A stretch of 64,000 nt of DNA from an uncultured Ruminococcus sp. (GTDB lineage: Bacteria > Bacillota > Clostridia > Oscillospirales > Acutalibacteraceae): NCBI GenBank assembly GCA_902785555.1, contig CACZZB010000002.1, forward strand, positions 19,089 through 83,088, read 5' to 3'. Made by a program: the position numbers and the translations under genes. Shown here piece after piece: positions 9,436 through 18,941 of the stretch. The stretch's first letter is position 1, and every line of letters starts with the position of its first letter. The notes beneath the pieces are model-generated. The model was given only the letters and a program-made list of their open reading frames with translations. It did not search any database and was not told the origin of the DNA.

Positions 9436-9981
9436 TTATTTTTTACCCTTGCCGGCTTTACCTTCCTTGCGGCGGATAACTTCGTTTACATACTTGATAC
9501 CCTTGCCCTTATACGGCTCCGGCGGACGTTTTTCTCTTACTTCGGCAGCGAACTGACCGACCTTCTGTTTGTCGATGCCTCTGATGATGATCTTGTTAGG
9601 TGTAGGAGCTTCGATAGTGATGTCCTCATTGTCGGACATGATGACCTGGTGAGAATAGCCGAGGTTCATAACGAGATCCTTGCCTTTTTTCTGAACACGG
9701 TAGCCGACACCGTTTACATCGAGTTCCTTAAAGAAACCGTTTGTAACACCCTCAACCATGTTGTGGATGTTTGAGCGGGTCAGACCGTGGAGTGAACGGT
9801 TGAATTTATCGTCATCCGGACGGGTAACAATAATTTCTGTACCTTCAACCTTGACCGTCATGTTTGGATGATAGTTTTTTGTAAGAGTACCTTTAGGTCC
9901 TTTTACTGTGATAACACCGTTGTCTACTTTTACTTCAACGCCGGCGGGAATATTTATGGGTTTTCTTCCAATTCTTGACAT
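9436..9981 (-). CDS. rplF: Large subunit ribosomal protein L6
   Basis: A 50S protein near the factor-binding site. 181 aa with two repeated domains, starting [19 protein letters not shown]. The C-terminal signature [20 protein letters not shown] is diagnostic. Short spacing to rpsH and rplR. Confidence 0.98.
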   Translation of the reverse strand: MSRIGRKPINIPAGVEVKVDNGVITVKGPKGTLTKNYHPNMTVKVEGTEIIVTRPDDDKFNRSLHGLTRSNIHNMVEGVTNGFFKELDVNGVGYRVQKKGKDLVMNLGYSHQVIMSDNEDITIEAPTPNKIIIRGIDKQKVGQFAAEVREKRPPEPYKGKGIKYVNEVIRRKEGKAGKGKK

Positions 9982-9998
9982 TTCAACGCCCCCTGTAA

Positions 9999-10397
9999 TT
10001 ACCAGATATATGCAAGAACTTCGCCGCCGACATTCTCTTTGCGTGCCTGACGGTCAGTCATAACACCCTTTGAAGTAGAGATGATAGCAACGCCGAGTCC
10101 TTTCATGACCTTCGGCATATTTTCAACATCGCTGTAAATACGGAGACCGGGCTTTGAAACTCTCTTAAGACCTGAGATAACAGGAGTTTTGCCGTCTGTA
10201 TATTTAAGAGCGATCTTTATAACACCCTGCTTGTTGTCATCAATAACGTTAAAGCTTTTGATATAGCCTTCATCGAGAAGGATCTGAACGATAGCCTTTT
10301 TGATGTTTGAAGCAGGGACTTCAACTGTATCATGTTTTGCAGTATTGGCGTTACGGATTCTTGTAAGCAAATCTGCAATAGCATCTGTGATCTGCAT
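9999..10397 (-). CDS. rpsH: Small subunit ribosomal protein S8
   Basis: Binds the central domain of 16S rRNA and in enterobacteria represses spc mRNA. 132 aa from the ATG at 10397 ([18 protein letters not shown]). It ends with the diagnostic [20 protein letters not shown]. The frame stays open upstream to 10499, but that extension overlaps rpsN and is not S8-like. Confidence 0.97.
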   Translation of the reverse strand: MQITDAIADLLTRIRNANTAKHDTVEVPASNIKKAIVQILLDEGYIKSFNVIDDNKQGVIKIALKYTDGKTPVISGLKRVSKPGLRIYSDVENMPKVMKGLGVAIISTSKGVMTDRQARKENVGGEVLAYIW

Positions 10398-10429
10398 ATT
10401 GTTATACCTCCTATAATAAGTATAATGCC

Positions 10430-10615
10430 TTACCAGCTGGCTTTCTTCACACCGGGAATTTCGCCTTTGTAAGCAAGCTCTCTGAAGCAGATACGGCAAA
10501 CACCATATTTACGGAGATAAGCGTGCGGCCTGCCGCAGATTTTGCATCTGTTGTATGCTCTTGTTGAGAACTTGGGTTCTCTCTGCTGTTTAACTTTCAT
10601 AGATGTCTTTGCCAC
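10430..10615 (-). CDS. rpsN: Small subunit ribosomal protein S14, zinc type
   Basis: A 30S head protein. 61 aa with two CxxC pairs (CKIC and CRIC) that bind zinc, the short S14 type typical of Firmicutes. The C-terminus is [18 protein letters not shown]. The start is GTG at 10615 with AGGAGGG upstream. Between rplE and rpsH. Confidence 0.97.
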   Translation of the reverse strand: MAKTSMKVKQQREPKFSTRAYNRCKICGRPHAYLRKYGVCRICFRELAYKGEIPGVKKASW

Positions 10616-10627
10616 AGTATTCCCTCC

Positions 10628-11167
10628 TTATTTAGAAAACGGAGCACCCATAAGTGTGAGGAGCTCTCTTGCCTCTTCATCAGATTTTGCTGTTGTTACA
10701 AAGCAAATATCCATACCACGGACTTTGTCTATTTTGTCGAACTCAATTTCAGGGAAAATGAGCTGTTCTTTGATGCCCATGTTGTAGTTGCCTCTGCCGT
10801 CGAATGAGTTCGGGTTGATACCACGGAAGTCACGAACTCTGGGGAGAGCAACATTAAAGAGTCTGTCCATGAATTCATACATTTTGTCGCCTCTGAGAGT
10901 AACTTTAACGCCGTTTGGCATACCCTCACGGAGTTTGAAGTTAGCGACAGATTTCTTGGCACGGCATACAACAGGCTTCTGACCTGTGATAGCTGCCAGA
11001 TCACGTGAGATTGCGTCGATAGCCTTTGAATTTTCTTTAGCTTCGCCGGCACCAACGTTGATAACGATTTTCTCGAGTTTCGGAATCTGCATAACACTCT
11101 TGTAAGAGAATTTTTTCATAAGAGCGGGAGCTGATTCTTTAACATAGAGTTCTTTAAGTCTTGCCAT
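10628..11167 (-). CDS. rplE: Large subunit ribosomal protein L5
   Basis: Binds 5S rRNA and contacts P-site tRNA. 179 aa from ATG at 11167 (MARLKELY...), supported by TAAGGAGG about 8 nt upstream. An 11-residue in-frame extension to 11200 is unlikely. Motifs are [34 protein letters not shown] and [20 protein letters not shown]. Confidence 0.98.
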   Translation of the reverse strand: MARLKELYVKESAPALMKKFSYKSVMQIPKLEKIVINVGAGEAKENSKAIDAISRDLAAITGQKPVVCRAKKSVANFKLREGMPNGVKVTLRGDKMYEFMDRLFNVALPRVRDFRGINPNSFDGRGNYNMGIKEQLIFPEIEFDKIDKVRGMDICFVTTAKSDEEARELLTLMGAPFSK

Positions 11168-11181
11168 TTCCAAATACCTCC

Positions 11182-11499
11182 TTAAAGTGCCTCGCCGCAT
11201 TTTTTGCAGACACGCTCTTTTGTACCGTCCTCAAGAATTCTGTGGGCAACTCTGGTAGGCTTTTTGCAGTGAGGGCAAACTACCTGAACTTTGCAGGCAT
11301 ACATAGCACCCTCTGCTTCAACGATACCGCCCTGTTCGCCCATTCTTCTGGGTTTAACGTGTTTTGAAACAAGGTTGACTTTTTCGATGATGACCTTGCC
11401 TTCTTTAGGGCTTACAGCAAGTACCTTGCCCTGTTTGCCCTTTTCGGTGCCGCTGAGTACGACAACTGTATCGCCTGTTTTAACATGAATTTTACTCAT
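11182..11499 (-). CDS. rplX: Large subunit ribosomal protein L24
   Basis: An assembly initiator protein of the 50S subunit. 105 aa with an N-terminal KOW motif ([19 protein letters not shown]) and a C-terminal zinc-finger-like segment with two CxxC pairs (CPHC and CKKC). Lies between rplN and rplE. Confidence 0.98.
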   Translation of the reverse strand: MSKIHVKTGDTVVVLSGTEKGKQGKVLAVSPKEGKVIIEKVNLVSKHVKPRRMGEQGGIVEAEGAMYACKVQVVCPHCKKPTRVAHRILEDGTKERVCKKCGEAL

Positions 11500-11514
11500 A
11501 TTGCTGCACCTCCA

Positions 11515-11883
11515 TCAAAGAACCTCGGGAGCAAGGCTGAGGATCTTCATGTAATCTTTGTCACGAAGTTCTCTTGCTACCGGTCCGAATATACGAGTAC
11601 CTCTGGGGTTTTTGTCATCTCTGATTATAACTGCTGCGTTTTCGTCAAATCTGATATAAGTACCGTCCTCACGGCGAACGCCTTTTGCAGAACGGACAAT
11701 AACTGCTTTAACTACATCGCCTTTTTTAACAACGCCGCCGGGTGCTGCTTTTTTAACGGAAGCAACCACAACGTCGCCAATATTTGCGTACCTCCTGCCG
11801 GTACCGCCGAGCACACGGATGCACATAAGCTCCTTTGCTCCGGTATTGTCGGCAACTTTGAGGTAAGTCTGCTGTTGTATCAC
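11515..11883 (-). CDS. rplN: Large subunit ribosomal protein L14
   Basis: A 50S interface protein. 122 aa with the family start [20 protein letters not shown] and the [20 protein letters not shown] segment. The start is GTG at 11883 with AAAGGAGG upstream. First gene of the spc part, after rpsQ. Confidence 0.98.
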   Translation of the reverse strand: MIQQQTYLKVADNTGAKELMCIRVLGGTGRRYANIGDVVVASVKKAAPGGVVKKGDVVKAVIVRSAKGVRREDGTYIRFDENAAVIIRDDKNPRGTRIFGPVARELRDKDYMKILSLAPEVL

Positions 11884-11916
11884 AGTGCGTTCCTCCTTTT
11901 ATATGCAAAGCTGAAA

Positions 11917-12174
11917 TTATTTAGCTTTTTCAATTATCTCTACAAGTCTCCATCTCTTATCTTTTGAGAGAGGACGAGTTTCCATAATGCGTACACGGTC
12001 GCCGATATTGCACTCATTGTTTTCATCGTGGACTTTGAATTTGATAGTACGCTTGATGATCTTATTGTAAAGCGGGTGCTTTACACTGTTTTCAATAGCA
12101 ACAACAGCGGTTTTATCCATTTTGTTGCTGACTACTTTGCCAACATTGGTTTTTCTGAGATTTCTTTCGCTCAC
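11917..12174 (-). CDS. rpsQ: Small subunit ribosomal protein S17
   Basis: A primary 16S rRNA binder. 85 aa with the OB-fold motif [17 protein letters not shown] and the signature [20 protein letters not shown]. The start is GTG at 12174 with GGAGGT upstream. Between rpmC and rplN. Confidence 0.98.
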   Translation of the reverse strand: MSERNLRKTNVGKVVSNKMDKTAVVAIENSVKHPLYNKIIKRTIKFKVHDENNECNIGDRVRIMETRPLSKDKRWRLVEIIEKAK

Positions 12175-12195
12175 AGTGCATTACCTCCCTATAAA

Positions 12196-12396
12196 TTATG
12201 CGTTTTCAGCAAGTTCGTTCTGACGGATGATGGTATTTACTCTTGCGATATCTTTCCTGACTGCGGAAATACGCATGGGGTTATCAAGCTGGTTGATTGC
12301 AAGCTGGAAGCGAAGGTTGAAAAGTTCTTCCTTAAGGCTCTGAAGCTTTGTATTAAGCTCCTCTGCCGTCATATCTCTGAGTTCTGAAGCTTTCAT
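12196..12396 (-). CDS. rpmC: Large subunit ribosomal protein L29
   Basis: A 50S protein at the polypeptide exit tunnel. 66 aa starting [19 protein letters not shown], with the conserved [16 protein letters not shown]. Its ATG overlaps the rplP stop in TAATG at 12396, so translation is coupled. Confidence 0.98.
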   Translation of the reverse strand: MKASELRDMTAEELNTKLQSLKEELFNLRFQLAINQLDNPMRISAVRKDIARVNTIIRQNELAENA

Positions 12397-12821
12397 TATG
12401 CGTCAACCTCCGTTTCTTCCTTTGTAACGAATTTGGTCTTGATAGGCAGTTTGTTGGCAGCAAGACGGAGAGCCTCTCTTGCAGTAGCCTCGGGAACACC
12501 GCCCAATTCAAACATTACTCTGCCCGGCTTAACAACTGCAACCCAGAATTCGGGTGAACCTTTACCGGAACCCATGCGGACTTCGGCAGGTTTCTTTGTA
12601 ACGGGCTTGTCGGGGAAAATCTTTATCCAAACTTTACCGAATCTCTTGCAGTAACGTGTCATAGCGATACGGGCAGCTTCGATCTGGTTAGCGGTGATCC
12701 ATGCAGGCTCCATAGCCTGGAGACCGAACTCACCGTAAGTTACTTTATTGCCACGGAGAGCCTTGCCGGTCATACGACCTCTGTGCACTCTGCGGTATTT
12801 AACTCTTTTAGGCATTAACAT
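12396..12821 (-). CDS. rplP: Large subunit ribosomal protein L16
   Basis: Organises the A-site of the 50S subunit. 141 aa from ATG at 12821 ([20 protein letters not shown]), the universal L16 start, overlapping the rpsC stop by one base. The open frame extending to 12887 lies inside rpsC and is rejected. Further motifs are [17 protein letters not shown] and [19 protein letters not shown]. Confidence 0.98.
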   Translation of the reverse strand: MLMPKRVKYRRVHRGRMTGKALRGNKVTYGEFGLQAMEPAWITANQIEAARIAMTRYCKRFGKVWIKIFPDKPVTKKPAEVRMGSGKGSPEFWVAVVKPGRVMFELGGVPEATAREALRLAANKLPIKTKFVTKEETEVDA

Positions 12822-13486
12822 TATTTGCTGCCTCCTTCCTTGCGAGGCTTTCTGTTGTCCTGAAGAACTTCGCCCTTGTAGAGCCATACTTTTACGCCGA
12901 TTTTGCCGTAAGTTGTATCAGCCTCTGCAAAGCCGTAGTCGATATCTGCACGGAGAGTCTGAAGCGGGATAGTACCTTCGTGATACTGTTCACTTCTTGC
13001 GATTTCAGCACCGCCGAGACGACCCGAACACATAACTTTGATACCCTTTGCATTGAGTTTCATAGCACGACCGATAGACTGTTTCATAGCACGTCTGAAA
13101 GAGATTCTCTTTTCAAGCTGCTGAGCAATGCTTTCAGCGATGAGCTGAGCATCGAGATCGGGGCTTTTTACTTCAACGATATTTATAGCAACGGGTTTAC
13201 CGAGTATTTTCTCACACTGCAAACGGAGCTTTTCGATTTCGGCACCGCCTTTACCGATAACCATACCGGGTTTAGCACAGTGAATGTGGATTCTTACTTT
13301 TGTTGCATCACGTTCGATTTCGATTTTCGGAACGCCTGCATCATAAAGCTGTTTTTTGAGAGTCTTACGGAGGTTGTAGTCTTCAACGAGAGTGTCGCCG
13401 AAGTCTTTATCGCTTACAAACCAACGTGAGTCCCAATTTTTGATAACACCGACACGAAGACCGTGCGGATTTACTTTCTGACCCAT
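12821..13486 (-). CDS. rpsC: Small subunit ribosomal protein S3
   Basis: A 30S head protein at the mRNA entry channel. 221 aa starting [20 protein letters not shown]. It has a KH domain with [15 protein letters not shown] and the C-terminal segment [20 protein letters not shown]. Overlaps rplP by one base. Confidence 0.98.
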   Translation of the reverse strand: MGQKVNPHGLRVGVIKNWDSRWFVSDKDFGDTLVEDYNLRKTLKKQLYDAGVPKIEIERDATKVRIHIHCAKPGMVIGKGGAEIEKLRLQCEKILGKPVAINIVEVKSPDLDAQLIAESIAQQLEKRISFRRAMKQSIGRAMKLNAKGIKVMCSGRLGGAEIARSEQYHEGTIPLQTLRADIDYGFAEADTTYGKIGVKVWLYKGEVLQDNRKPRKEGGSK

Positions 13487-13505
13487 TTAGTCTACCTCCC
13501 TGAAA

Positions 13506-13841
13506 TTATTCTTTCTCTCTGAGGACAAGAGTAACATGAGAAGTTTTCTTGTCTATTCTGTAAGCACGGCCCTGAGCTCTGGGACGGATTCTCTTGAGTA
13601 TGGGACCCTGACCTACATAGCATTCAGCAACATAGAGTTTGCTGACATCCATATTATGATTGTTCTCCGCATTAGCCATAGCTGACTTGAGGAGTTTTTC
13701 GAGATATTCACAAGCAGCCTTCGGGGTGTGCTTGAGAACAGCCATTGCATAATCACAAGGCTTATTTCTTATAAGGTCGAGAACGATCTTGACCTTACGG
13801 GGAGAAATGCGGGCGTATTTAAGTTCTGCCCTTGCTTCCAT
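13506..13841 (-). CDS. rplV: Large subunit ribosomal protein L22
   Basis: Lines the exit tunnel; a macrolide-resistance site. 111 aa from ATG at 13841 ([20 protein letters not shown]). This start is chosen over ATG at 13847 because AAGGAG is then 9 nt rather than 3 nt away. The C-terminal loop [20 protein letters not shown] is intact, with no visible tunnel-loop change. Confidence 0.97.
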   Translation of the reverse strand: MEARAELKYARISPRKVKIVLDLIRNKPCDYAMAVLKHTPKAACEYLEKLLKSAMANAENNHNMDVSKLYVAECYVGQGPILKRIRPRAQGRAYRIDKKTSHVTLVLREKE

Positions 13842-13865
13842 GTTCATACACTCCTTTCGGCTGGA

Positions 13866-14138
13866 TTATTTAGATGTTTTTGAACCGGCATGACCTTTGA
13901 AAGTTCTGGTCGGAGCGAACTCACCGAGTTTATGACCAACCATATCTTCGGTAACATATACCGGAACGTGCTTGCGTCCGTCATGGACTGCAAAAGTATG
14001 ACCTACGAATTCAGGGAAAATAGTTGAAGATCTGCTCCATGTTTTGAGGATCTTCTTTTCGCCTGTATCGTTCATCTGCTGAACCCTTTTAAGCAGTACA
14101 GGCTGCACATAAGGGCCTTTTTTAACGCTTCTGCTCAT
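13866..14138 (-). CDS. rpsS: Small subunit ribosomal protein S19
   Basis: A 30S head protein. 90 aa starting [20 protein letters not shown]. The signature [20 protein letters not shown] and the [14 protein letters not shown] end are clear. Between rplB and rplV. Confidence 0.98.
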   Translation of the reverse strand: MSRSVKKGPYVQPVLLKRVQQMNDTGEKKILKTWSRSSTIFPEFVGHTFAVHDGRKHVPVYVTEDMVGHKLGEFAPTRTFKGHAGSKTSK

Positions 14139-14164
14139 TGTATAAGCTCCTTTCTGTACGCCTA

Positions 14165-14995
14165 TTACTTACCGTTTCTTCTTCTTACGATAAGCTTATC
14201 GGAACGGGTATTCTTTCTTGTCTTGTAACCGAGAGCAGGTTTACCCCAAGGAGTAACAGGACCCGGACGGCCGACAGGGGATTTACCCTCACCACCACCA
14301 TGAGGGTGATCGTTGGGGTTCATGACAGAACCTCTGACGGTAGGTCTCCAACCCATGTTTCTTTTACGGCCTGCTTTACCGATCTTAACATTTTCGTGAT
14401 CGATGTTTCCGACCTGACCGATGGTAGCCATGCAGTTTTCGGGAACATTTCTGAGTTCACCCGAAGGAAGTCTGAGCAGTGCAAGACCATTTTCCTTAGC
14501 CATGAGCTGAGCCATGTTGCCGGCACTTCTTGCAAGCTGAGCACCTTTGCCGGGATAAAGTTCAACATTGTGAACGAAAGTACCGACAGGGATATTAACG
14601 AGCGGAAGAGCATTGCCGGGTTTGATATCGGCAGCAGAACCTGAAACGATAGTATCGCCTACTTTAAGACCTACGGGAGCTATGATATAGCTCTTTACAC
14701 CGTCAGTATACTCAACGAGAGCGATATGAGCCGAGCGGTTCGGATCATATTCGAGAGTTTTAACGGTAGCTTCAACGTCAAATTTACGACGCTTGAAATC
14801 AATGATTCTGTATTTGTTACGGTTGCCGCCGCCTCTGTGACGGACGGTGATTCTGCCGTAACTGTTACGGCCTGACTTTTTGTTGAGCGGAGCGAGCAAG
14901 CTCTTTTCCGGGTCAACCTTTGAAAGAACCGAATAATCTGTGACCGACATATTTCTTCTTGCAGGGCTTGTCGGTTTATAGTTCTTTATTGCCAT
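14165..14995 (-). CDS. rplB: Large subunit ribosomal protein L2
   Basis: Essential for subunit association and the peptidyl-transferase centre. 276 aa with the start [18 protein letters not shown]. The C-terminal motif [20 protein letters not shown] contains the conserved active-region histidine. Separated from rplW by about 70 nt containing a short hairpin. Confidence 0.98.
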   Translation of the reverse strand: MAIKNYKPTSPARRNMSVTDYSVLSKVDPEKSLLAPLNKKSGRNSYGRITVRHRGGGNRNKYRIIDFKRRKFDVEATVKTLEYDPNRSAHIALVEYTDGVKSYIIAPVGLKVGDTIVSGSAADIKPGNALPLVNIPVGTFVHNVELYPGKGAQLARSAGNMAQLMAKENGLALLRLPSGELRNVPENCMATIGQVGNIDHENVKIGKAGRKRNMGWRPTVRGSVMNPNDHPHGGGEGKSPVGRPGPVTPWGKPALGYKTRKNTRSDKLIVRRRNGK

Positions 14996-15064
14996 TTAAT
15001 TCACACTCCTCATGATGGCTTTGCGGAGAACGGCACATTCTCCATTCATTCTGCCTTTTAAGGC

Positions 15065-15358
15065 TTACATCATGCCTTCAAAGAATTCTATTGTTTTGCT
15101 GTCTTCCGTAAGGGTAACATAAGCTTTTTTCCAGGAAGGAGTATAGCCCTCGTTTCTGCCCTGACGGCGGAGACGGCCTCTTACGTTAACTGTGTTTACT
15201 TTTGATACTTTAACGCCAAAAGCTTCTTCAACAGCCTTAGCAATATCAATTTTAGTAGCTTTTTTGTCAACCTTGAAGGTATATTTTTTATCGGAAACAA
15301 CGCCTGTCATAGTTTTTTCTGTAATGATAGGCTTAATGATAATGTCACGAGCGTTCAT
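15065..15358 (-). CDS. rplW: Large subunit ribosomal protein L23
   Basis: Docks trigger factor and SRP at the tunnel exit. 97 aa with IIKPIITEKTM near the start and VNTVNVRGRLRRQGRNEGY. The ATG overlaps the rplD stop in TAATG at 15358. Confidence 0.98.
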   Translation of the reverse strand: MNARDIIIKPIITEKTMTGVVSDKKYTFKVDKKATKIDIAKAVEEAFGVKVSKVNTVNVRGRLRRQGRNEGYTPSWKKAYVTLTEDSKTIEFFEGMM

Positions 15359-15981
15359 TATGCATATACCTCCTCAATTTTGCTTACGGCATCCTTAACG
15401 ATAACGACCTTGTCAGCGTTCATGATGTCATATACATTTATTGTGTTCACCTGAGCTGTTTTAACTCCGGGAATATTTTTAGCCGAGCCGATAACTTTCT
15501 TGTCGACCTCTGAAAGAATGATAAGAGCTTTTTTATCTGCACCAACAGCCTTGAGCATATTGGCAACAGTCTTTGTCTTGTATTCTTCAAGAGCAACTTT
15601 ATCGAGAACAATTATCTGACTGTCCTTGAGCTTGCTTGAAAAAGCAGATTTCATAGCGAGCTTCTTAACTTTTTTATTAACTGTAAACTTGTAGCTTCTG
15701 GGCTTGGGAGCAAATACAACGCCGCCGTGAGTCCACTGCGGAGCACGGGTAGAGCCTTGTCTTGCATGACCTGTACCCTTCTGTCTCCAAGGCTTTCTGC
15801 CGCCGCCCGAAACCTCGGCACGGGTAAGAGCAGACTGAGTACCCTGACGATTGTTAGCGAGATAGTTTACGACCATCTGGTGCATAACAACGGTATTGGG
15901 TTCAATGCCGAAAACAGCATCTGAAAGTTCGATATCACCGACTTTCTGACCTGCCATATCGAGAACATCTATATTAGCCAT
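15358..15981 (-). CDS. rplD: Large subunit ribosomal protein L4
   Basis: A 50S tunnel protein. In several bacteria L4 also represses its own S10 operon through the leader RNA. 207 aa with the extended loop signature [20 protein letters not shown] and [12 protein letters not shown]. The long S10 leader with a terminator upstream of rpsJ makes autogenous control plausible here, but that is inference. Confidence 0.98.
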   Translation of the reverse strand: MANIDVLDMAGQKVGDIELSDAVFGIEPNTVVMHQMVVNYLANNRQGTQSALTRAEVSGGGRKPWRQKGTGHARQGSTRAPQWTHGGVVFAPKPRSYKFTVNKKVKKLAMKSAFSSKLKDSQIIVLDKVALEEYKTKTVANMLKAVGADKKALIILSEVDKKVIGSAKNIPGVKTAQVNTINVYDIMNADKVVIVKDAVSKIEEVYA

Positions 15982-15998
15982 TGAAAAATCCTCCTTCC

Positions 15999-16694
15999 TT
16001 AAGCTTTAACGCTGTCACGGATAACTACGATTCCGCCGTTAGGACCGGGGATAGCACCCTTGATTGCGATAAGATTGTTTTCAGCGTCGATCTTAACGAC
16101 TGTAAGATTCTGAACTGTAACTCTCTCAGCACCAAGATGACCTGCCATTTTTTTGCCCTTCCAGACTCTTGACGGAGTAGAGCAGGCACCCATTGAGCCG
16201 CCATGACGTGCAACAGGACCCGAACCGTGAGTTTCTTTAAGACGATGGAAATTCCAACGCTTTATAACACCTGCATAACCTTTACCTTTGCTCTTGCCGG
16301 TAACATCGATCTTGTCACCCTCAGCGAAGGTATCGGCTTTGATAATATCGCCTACTTTGTAGGAATCGAGATTATCAACTCTGAATTCACGAAGTGTGCT
16401 TTTGGGAGCAACATCAGCTTTTTTGAAGTGACCGAGCATAGGCTTTGTGATGTTTACAGGATCGTTCTTGAACTTCTCGCTGCGTTTTCTTGCACCCTTG
16501 CCTTTGCCGTTCTGAACCTTGAGCTTGATATCGCCGTAGCCCATCTGAACTGCTTCATAGCCGTCATTTTCAACTGTCTTTATCTGAGCCACAACACAAG
16601 GTCCGGCTTCAACAACAGTTACAGGGAGAACGTTGCCCTTTGCGTCAAAGATCTGAGTCATACCGATCTTTTTGCCGATAATAGCTTTCTGCAT
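15999..16694 (-). CDS. rplC: Large subunit ribosomal protein L3
   Basis: Initiates 50S assembly. 231 aa, starting [20 protein letters not shown]. The core signature is [20 protein letters not shown], followed by [16 protein letters not shown] 7-bp hairpin (16725-16742) lies between rpsJ and the rplC ribosome site. Confidence 0.98.
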   Translation of the reverse strand: MQKAIIGKKIGMTQIFDAKGNVLPVTVVEAGPCVVAQIKTVENDGYEAVQMGYGDIKLKVQNGKGKGARKRSEKFKNDPVNITKPMLGHFKKADVAPKSTLREFRVDNLDSYKVGDIIKADTFAEGDKIDVTGKSKGKGYAGVIKRWNFHRLKETHGSGPVARHGGSMGACSTPSRVWKGKKMAGHLGAERVTVQNLTVVKIDAENNLIAIKGAIPGPNGGIVVIRDSVKA

Positions 16695-16769
16695 GATAAA
16701 AATTTCCTCCTTGATAGGTTATTGGTTGGCATTCTTGCCAACATGACCCCGACTGCTTGTAGGTTAAGA

Positions 16770-17081
16770 TCAGAGTTTTATCTCTATCTCAACACCGGCA
16801 GGGAGTTCCAGAGCTGTGAGAGCATCAACAGTTCTGTTTGAAGGTCTGAGAATGTCGATAAGTCTTTTGTGGGTTCTTGTTTCAAACTGCTCACGGCTGT
16901 CCTTATATTTATGAACGGCACGGAGGATAGTAACAACCTGCTTTTCGGTCGGGAGCGGAATCGGACCCGAAACCCTCGCACCTGTACGCTTAGCTGTTGC
17001 AACGATCTTTTCAGCTGACTGATCAACGAGCTGATGATCATAACCCTTGATTCTTATCCTTATTTTTTCCTTGACTGCCAC
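16770..17081 (-). CDS. rpsJ: Small subunit ribosomal protein S10
   Basis: A 30S head protein that also partners NusB in antitermination. 103 aa with [20 protein letters not shown], the [20 protein letters not shown] loop and [13 protein letters not shown]. The start is GTG at 17081 with AAGGAGGCG upstream. It is the first gene of the superoperon and is preceded by a long structured leader. Confidence 0.98.
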   Translation of the reverse strand: MAVKEKIRIRIKGYDHQLVDQSAEKIVATAKRTGARVSGPIPLPTEKQVVTILRAVHKYKDSREQFETRTHKRLIDILRPSNRTVDALTALELPAGVEIEIKL

Positions 17082-17415
17082 AATGGTCGCCTCCTTAAAA
17101 AAATTAGTTGGCGGGCGTTTTCTCAGCCGACCCTAACACCCTTCCGGGTGTTTCCTGCAACTCTGATTTAAAAAGCCCGAATCGACACTGAAAAGTACGA
17201 TACGGGCAAGGTCATCGAGAAAATGGGGATTTTCATTTTCGGAACGCACGGCAGTGCAAGGGACTCTTACGAATACCAAAACGCACTCAGTTCCTCAAAC
17301 AAAAACTCACTTCAATATAATCTTTCGCCCGGTTTAAAATCGGACATACTCCACGGAAAAACCGACCCCACAGGTCGCAACCTCCCGCTTCAACGCATAT
17401 CTGTTGCAGTCACGC
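17082..17415 (-). promoter_or_regulatory. Structured 5' leader of the S10 operon
   Basis: About 330 transcribed bases without a convincing ORF separate the promoter from rpsJ. On the RNA strand several hairpins follow each other. These are CGACC..GGTCG (17363-17377) with a T5 tract, GAAAAT/ATTTTC (17219-17234), the terminator at 17175-17207, and AACACCC/GGGTGTT (17135-17152). This layout suggests regulation by attenuation or by L4, as known for other S10 leaders. The regulator itself is inferred. Confidence 0.65.
17170..17207 (-). terminator. Attenuator-like terminator inside the S10 leader
   Basis: On the minus strand, GCCCGTATCG pairs with CGATTCGGGC (one mismatch) around a short inner ACT/AGT stem, and TTTTTAAA follows directly. 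It has the form of an intrinsic terminator but lies between the S10 promoter and rpsJ, so readthrough must occur or be regulated. Confidence 0.7.
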
Positions 17416-17421
17416 TTAATT

Positions 17422-17450
17422 ATAATACCATATTCCCCTTATAATTGCAA
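17422..17450 (-). promoter_or_regulatory. Main promoter of the S10-spc-alpha operon
   Basis: On the minus strand, TTGCAA (17445-17450) is 17 nt from TATTAT (17422-17427). It is the only good promoter upstream of rpsJ before the transposon. Confidence 0.75.
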
Positions 17451-17520
17451 GAAATTGTATTTTTTGGGTTTTAGAATTTATTTCAACTTTCAAATGATTT
17501 TTTGTATATTTTATCTTAAA

Positions 17521-17566
17521 GCGGCAAGAATACACCGACTTCTATAAGTCGGAGATGAATTGCCGC
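17521..17566 (+). repeat. Left-end hairpin of the tnpB element
   Basis: Outer arms GCGGCAA and TTGCCGC enclose an inner hairpin CCGACTT-CTAT-AAGTCGG. Subterminal hairpins of this kind are recognised by IS200/IS605 Y1 transposases. Confidence 0.7.
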
Positions 17567-17659
17567 CAGCCCGTAAGAGCTGCAAAAATCTTGACAACTC
17601 AAAAGTCTGATGATAAGATATAATTATAAAATATCTGAAAAAATAGGTGGTGAAGGTAA

Positions 17660-18766
17660 TTGAACAAGGCATATAAGTTCATAATATATCCCAATGCGGA
17701 ACAAAAAGTAATGTTTTCCCAAACATTCGGTTGTACACGAATGGTATATAATTACTATCTTGAAAAAAGAATCAAAGTCTATGAAGAAGAAAAAAAGACT
17801 TTTAGCTATACAAAATGTGCCAATGACCTGACACGGCTGAAAAAAGAAAAAGAATTTTTGAGTGATGTAGACAGCATATCGTTACAACAGGCGTTAAGGC
17901 ATCTTGATATTGCTTTTCAAAATTTTTCCAGAGATAAAAAAGTTGGCTTTCCAAAATTCAAGTCAAGAAAAAATAAGAAAAGTTATACAACGGTATGTGT
18001 GAATAACAACATCAAACTTGAAAACGGAAATGTTACACTGCCCAAAATAGGAAAAGTTAAAGTTAAACAGCACAGAAATATTCCCGATAATTATATCTTG
18101 AAATCGGTTACGGTAAGTCAGAAACCGAGCGGAAAATACTATGCAAGTATCTTGTTTGAGTACGAGAACCAAGTACTGCAAACAGAATTGCAGAAATTTT
18201 TGGGTTTGGATTTTTCTATGCACGAATTATATATTGACAGCAACGGAAACTGTCCCGAATTTCCGAGATATTACAGATTATCCGAAAAGAAACTCAAAAA
18301 AGAACAAAGAAAGCTGTCAAAAATGGTGAAAGATTCAAAGAACAGAGAAAAACAGAGTGTCAGAGTTGCAAAACTGCATGAAAAAGTTGCTAATCAAAGA
18401 AAGGATTTTCTTCATAAACAGTCAAGGCAGATAGCCAATGCCTATGATTGTGTTTGTATTGAAAATCTGAATATGCAGGCAATGGCACAGTCGCTGAATT
18501 TCGGAAAATCTGTTGGCGACAACGGTTGGGGAATGTTCACAGCATTTTTGAAGTATAAGTTAGAGGAACTTGGAAAACGACTTGTAAAAATCGATAAATT
18601 CTTTGCAAGTTCACAAATTTGTAATGTTTGTGGATACCAAAATAGTGAAACAAAAAATTTGTCTGTTCGAGAATGGATTTGCCCGTTTTGTCAAACACAT
18701 CATAACAGAGATATAAATGCTGCTGTAAACATACGAAATGAAGGTATGAGAATAGCATTAGCATAA
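17660..18766 (+). CDS. tnpB: TnpB RNA-guided nuclease (IS605 OrfB family)
   Basis: TnpB proteins are RuvC-type nucleases guided by omega-RNA from the element's right end; they are ancestors of Cas12. 368 aa, of usual length. The RuvC residues appear intact: D184 in GLDFSMHEL, E268 in IENLNM and D351 in HNRDINAA. The zinc finger has CxxC pairs at C321/C324 and C341/C344. The N-terminal OrfB_IS605 domain begins AYKFIIYPNAEQ. Motif I reads GLDFS rather than the common GIDxG. The start is TTG at 17660 with GAAGG upstream. It is probably active because no frameshift or missing catalytic residue is seen. Confidence 0.95.
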   Translation: MNKAYKFIIYPNAEQKVMFSQTFGCTRMVYNYYLEKRIKVYEEEKKTFSYTKCANDLTRLKKEKEFLSDVDSISLQQALRHLDIAFQNFSRDKKVGFPKFKSRKNKKSYTTVCVNNNIKLENGNVTLPKIGKVKVKQHRNIPDNYILKSVTVSQKPSGKYYASILFEYENQVLQTELQKFLGLDFSMHELYIDSNGNCPEFPRYYRLSEKKLKKEQRKLSKMVKDSKNREKQSVRVAKLHEKVANQRKDFLHKQSRQIANAYDCVCIENLNMQAMAQSLNFGKSVGDNGWGMFTAFLKYKLEELGKRLVKIDKFFASSQICNVCGYQNSETKNLSVREWICPFCQTHHNRDINAAVNIRNEGMRIALA

Positions 18767-18899
18767 AAAAATAAGAACCGTGGGACACACGGGGATAGCT
18801 CGTTGATACTGTACAGATTGCTGTACTTGAGCGAGAAGCCCCCGCCTCTAAGCGAAGCGTAGGCGGGGGAGTATGTCACAGACGGAAATAAGGTAATAT
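18740..18899 (+). ncRNA. Predicted omega-RNA (reRNA) of the tnpB element
   Basis: The tnpB 3' end and following bases fold into two hairpins. The first is CTCG..GTACAG-ATTG-CTGTAC..CGAG (18799-18835). The second is CCCCCGCCT..AGGCGGGGG (18839-18869). By family knowledge the scaffold ends at the right end and the flank acts as guide, here starting at 18880 with GACGGAAATAAGG. The 5' end is not visible; limits are estimates. Confidence 0.55.
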
Positions 18900-18941
18900 T
18901 ATTGATATCCAATAATTTTTTTTAATATTTGAGGTGAAAAT

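Larger units (their letters stand above)
17521..18879 (+). mobile_element. IS200/IS605-type element with tnpB only
   Basis: The element carries one gene, tnpB, with no tnpA. The left end holds a nested hairpin (17521-17566). The right end holds a GC-rich hairpin (18839-18869) followed by GTATGTCAC. The right boundary is set by comparison with the second copy at 62647-62705, where similarity stops at the same GTATGTYAC. The left boundary is approximate. Without tnpA it would need a transposase supplied in trans. Confidence 0.8.

Noticed and set aside
10398..10499. N-terminal extension of rpsH
   Set aside because: It overlaps rpsN in another frame; the real S8 start at 10397 has the family sequence [11 protein letters not shown].
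17521..17566. Left-end hairpin read as a terminator of the plus strand
   Set aside because: No T run follows and no plus-strand gene ends there; its nested form fits an IS200/IS605 end.
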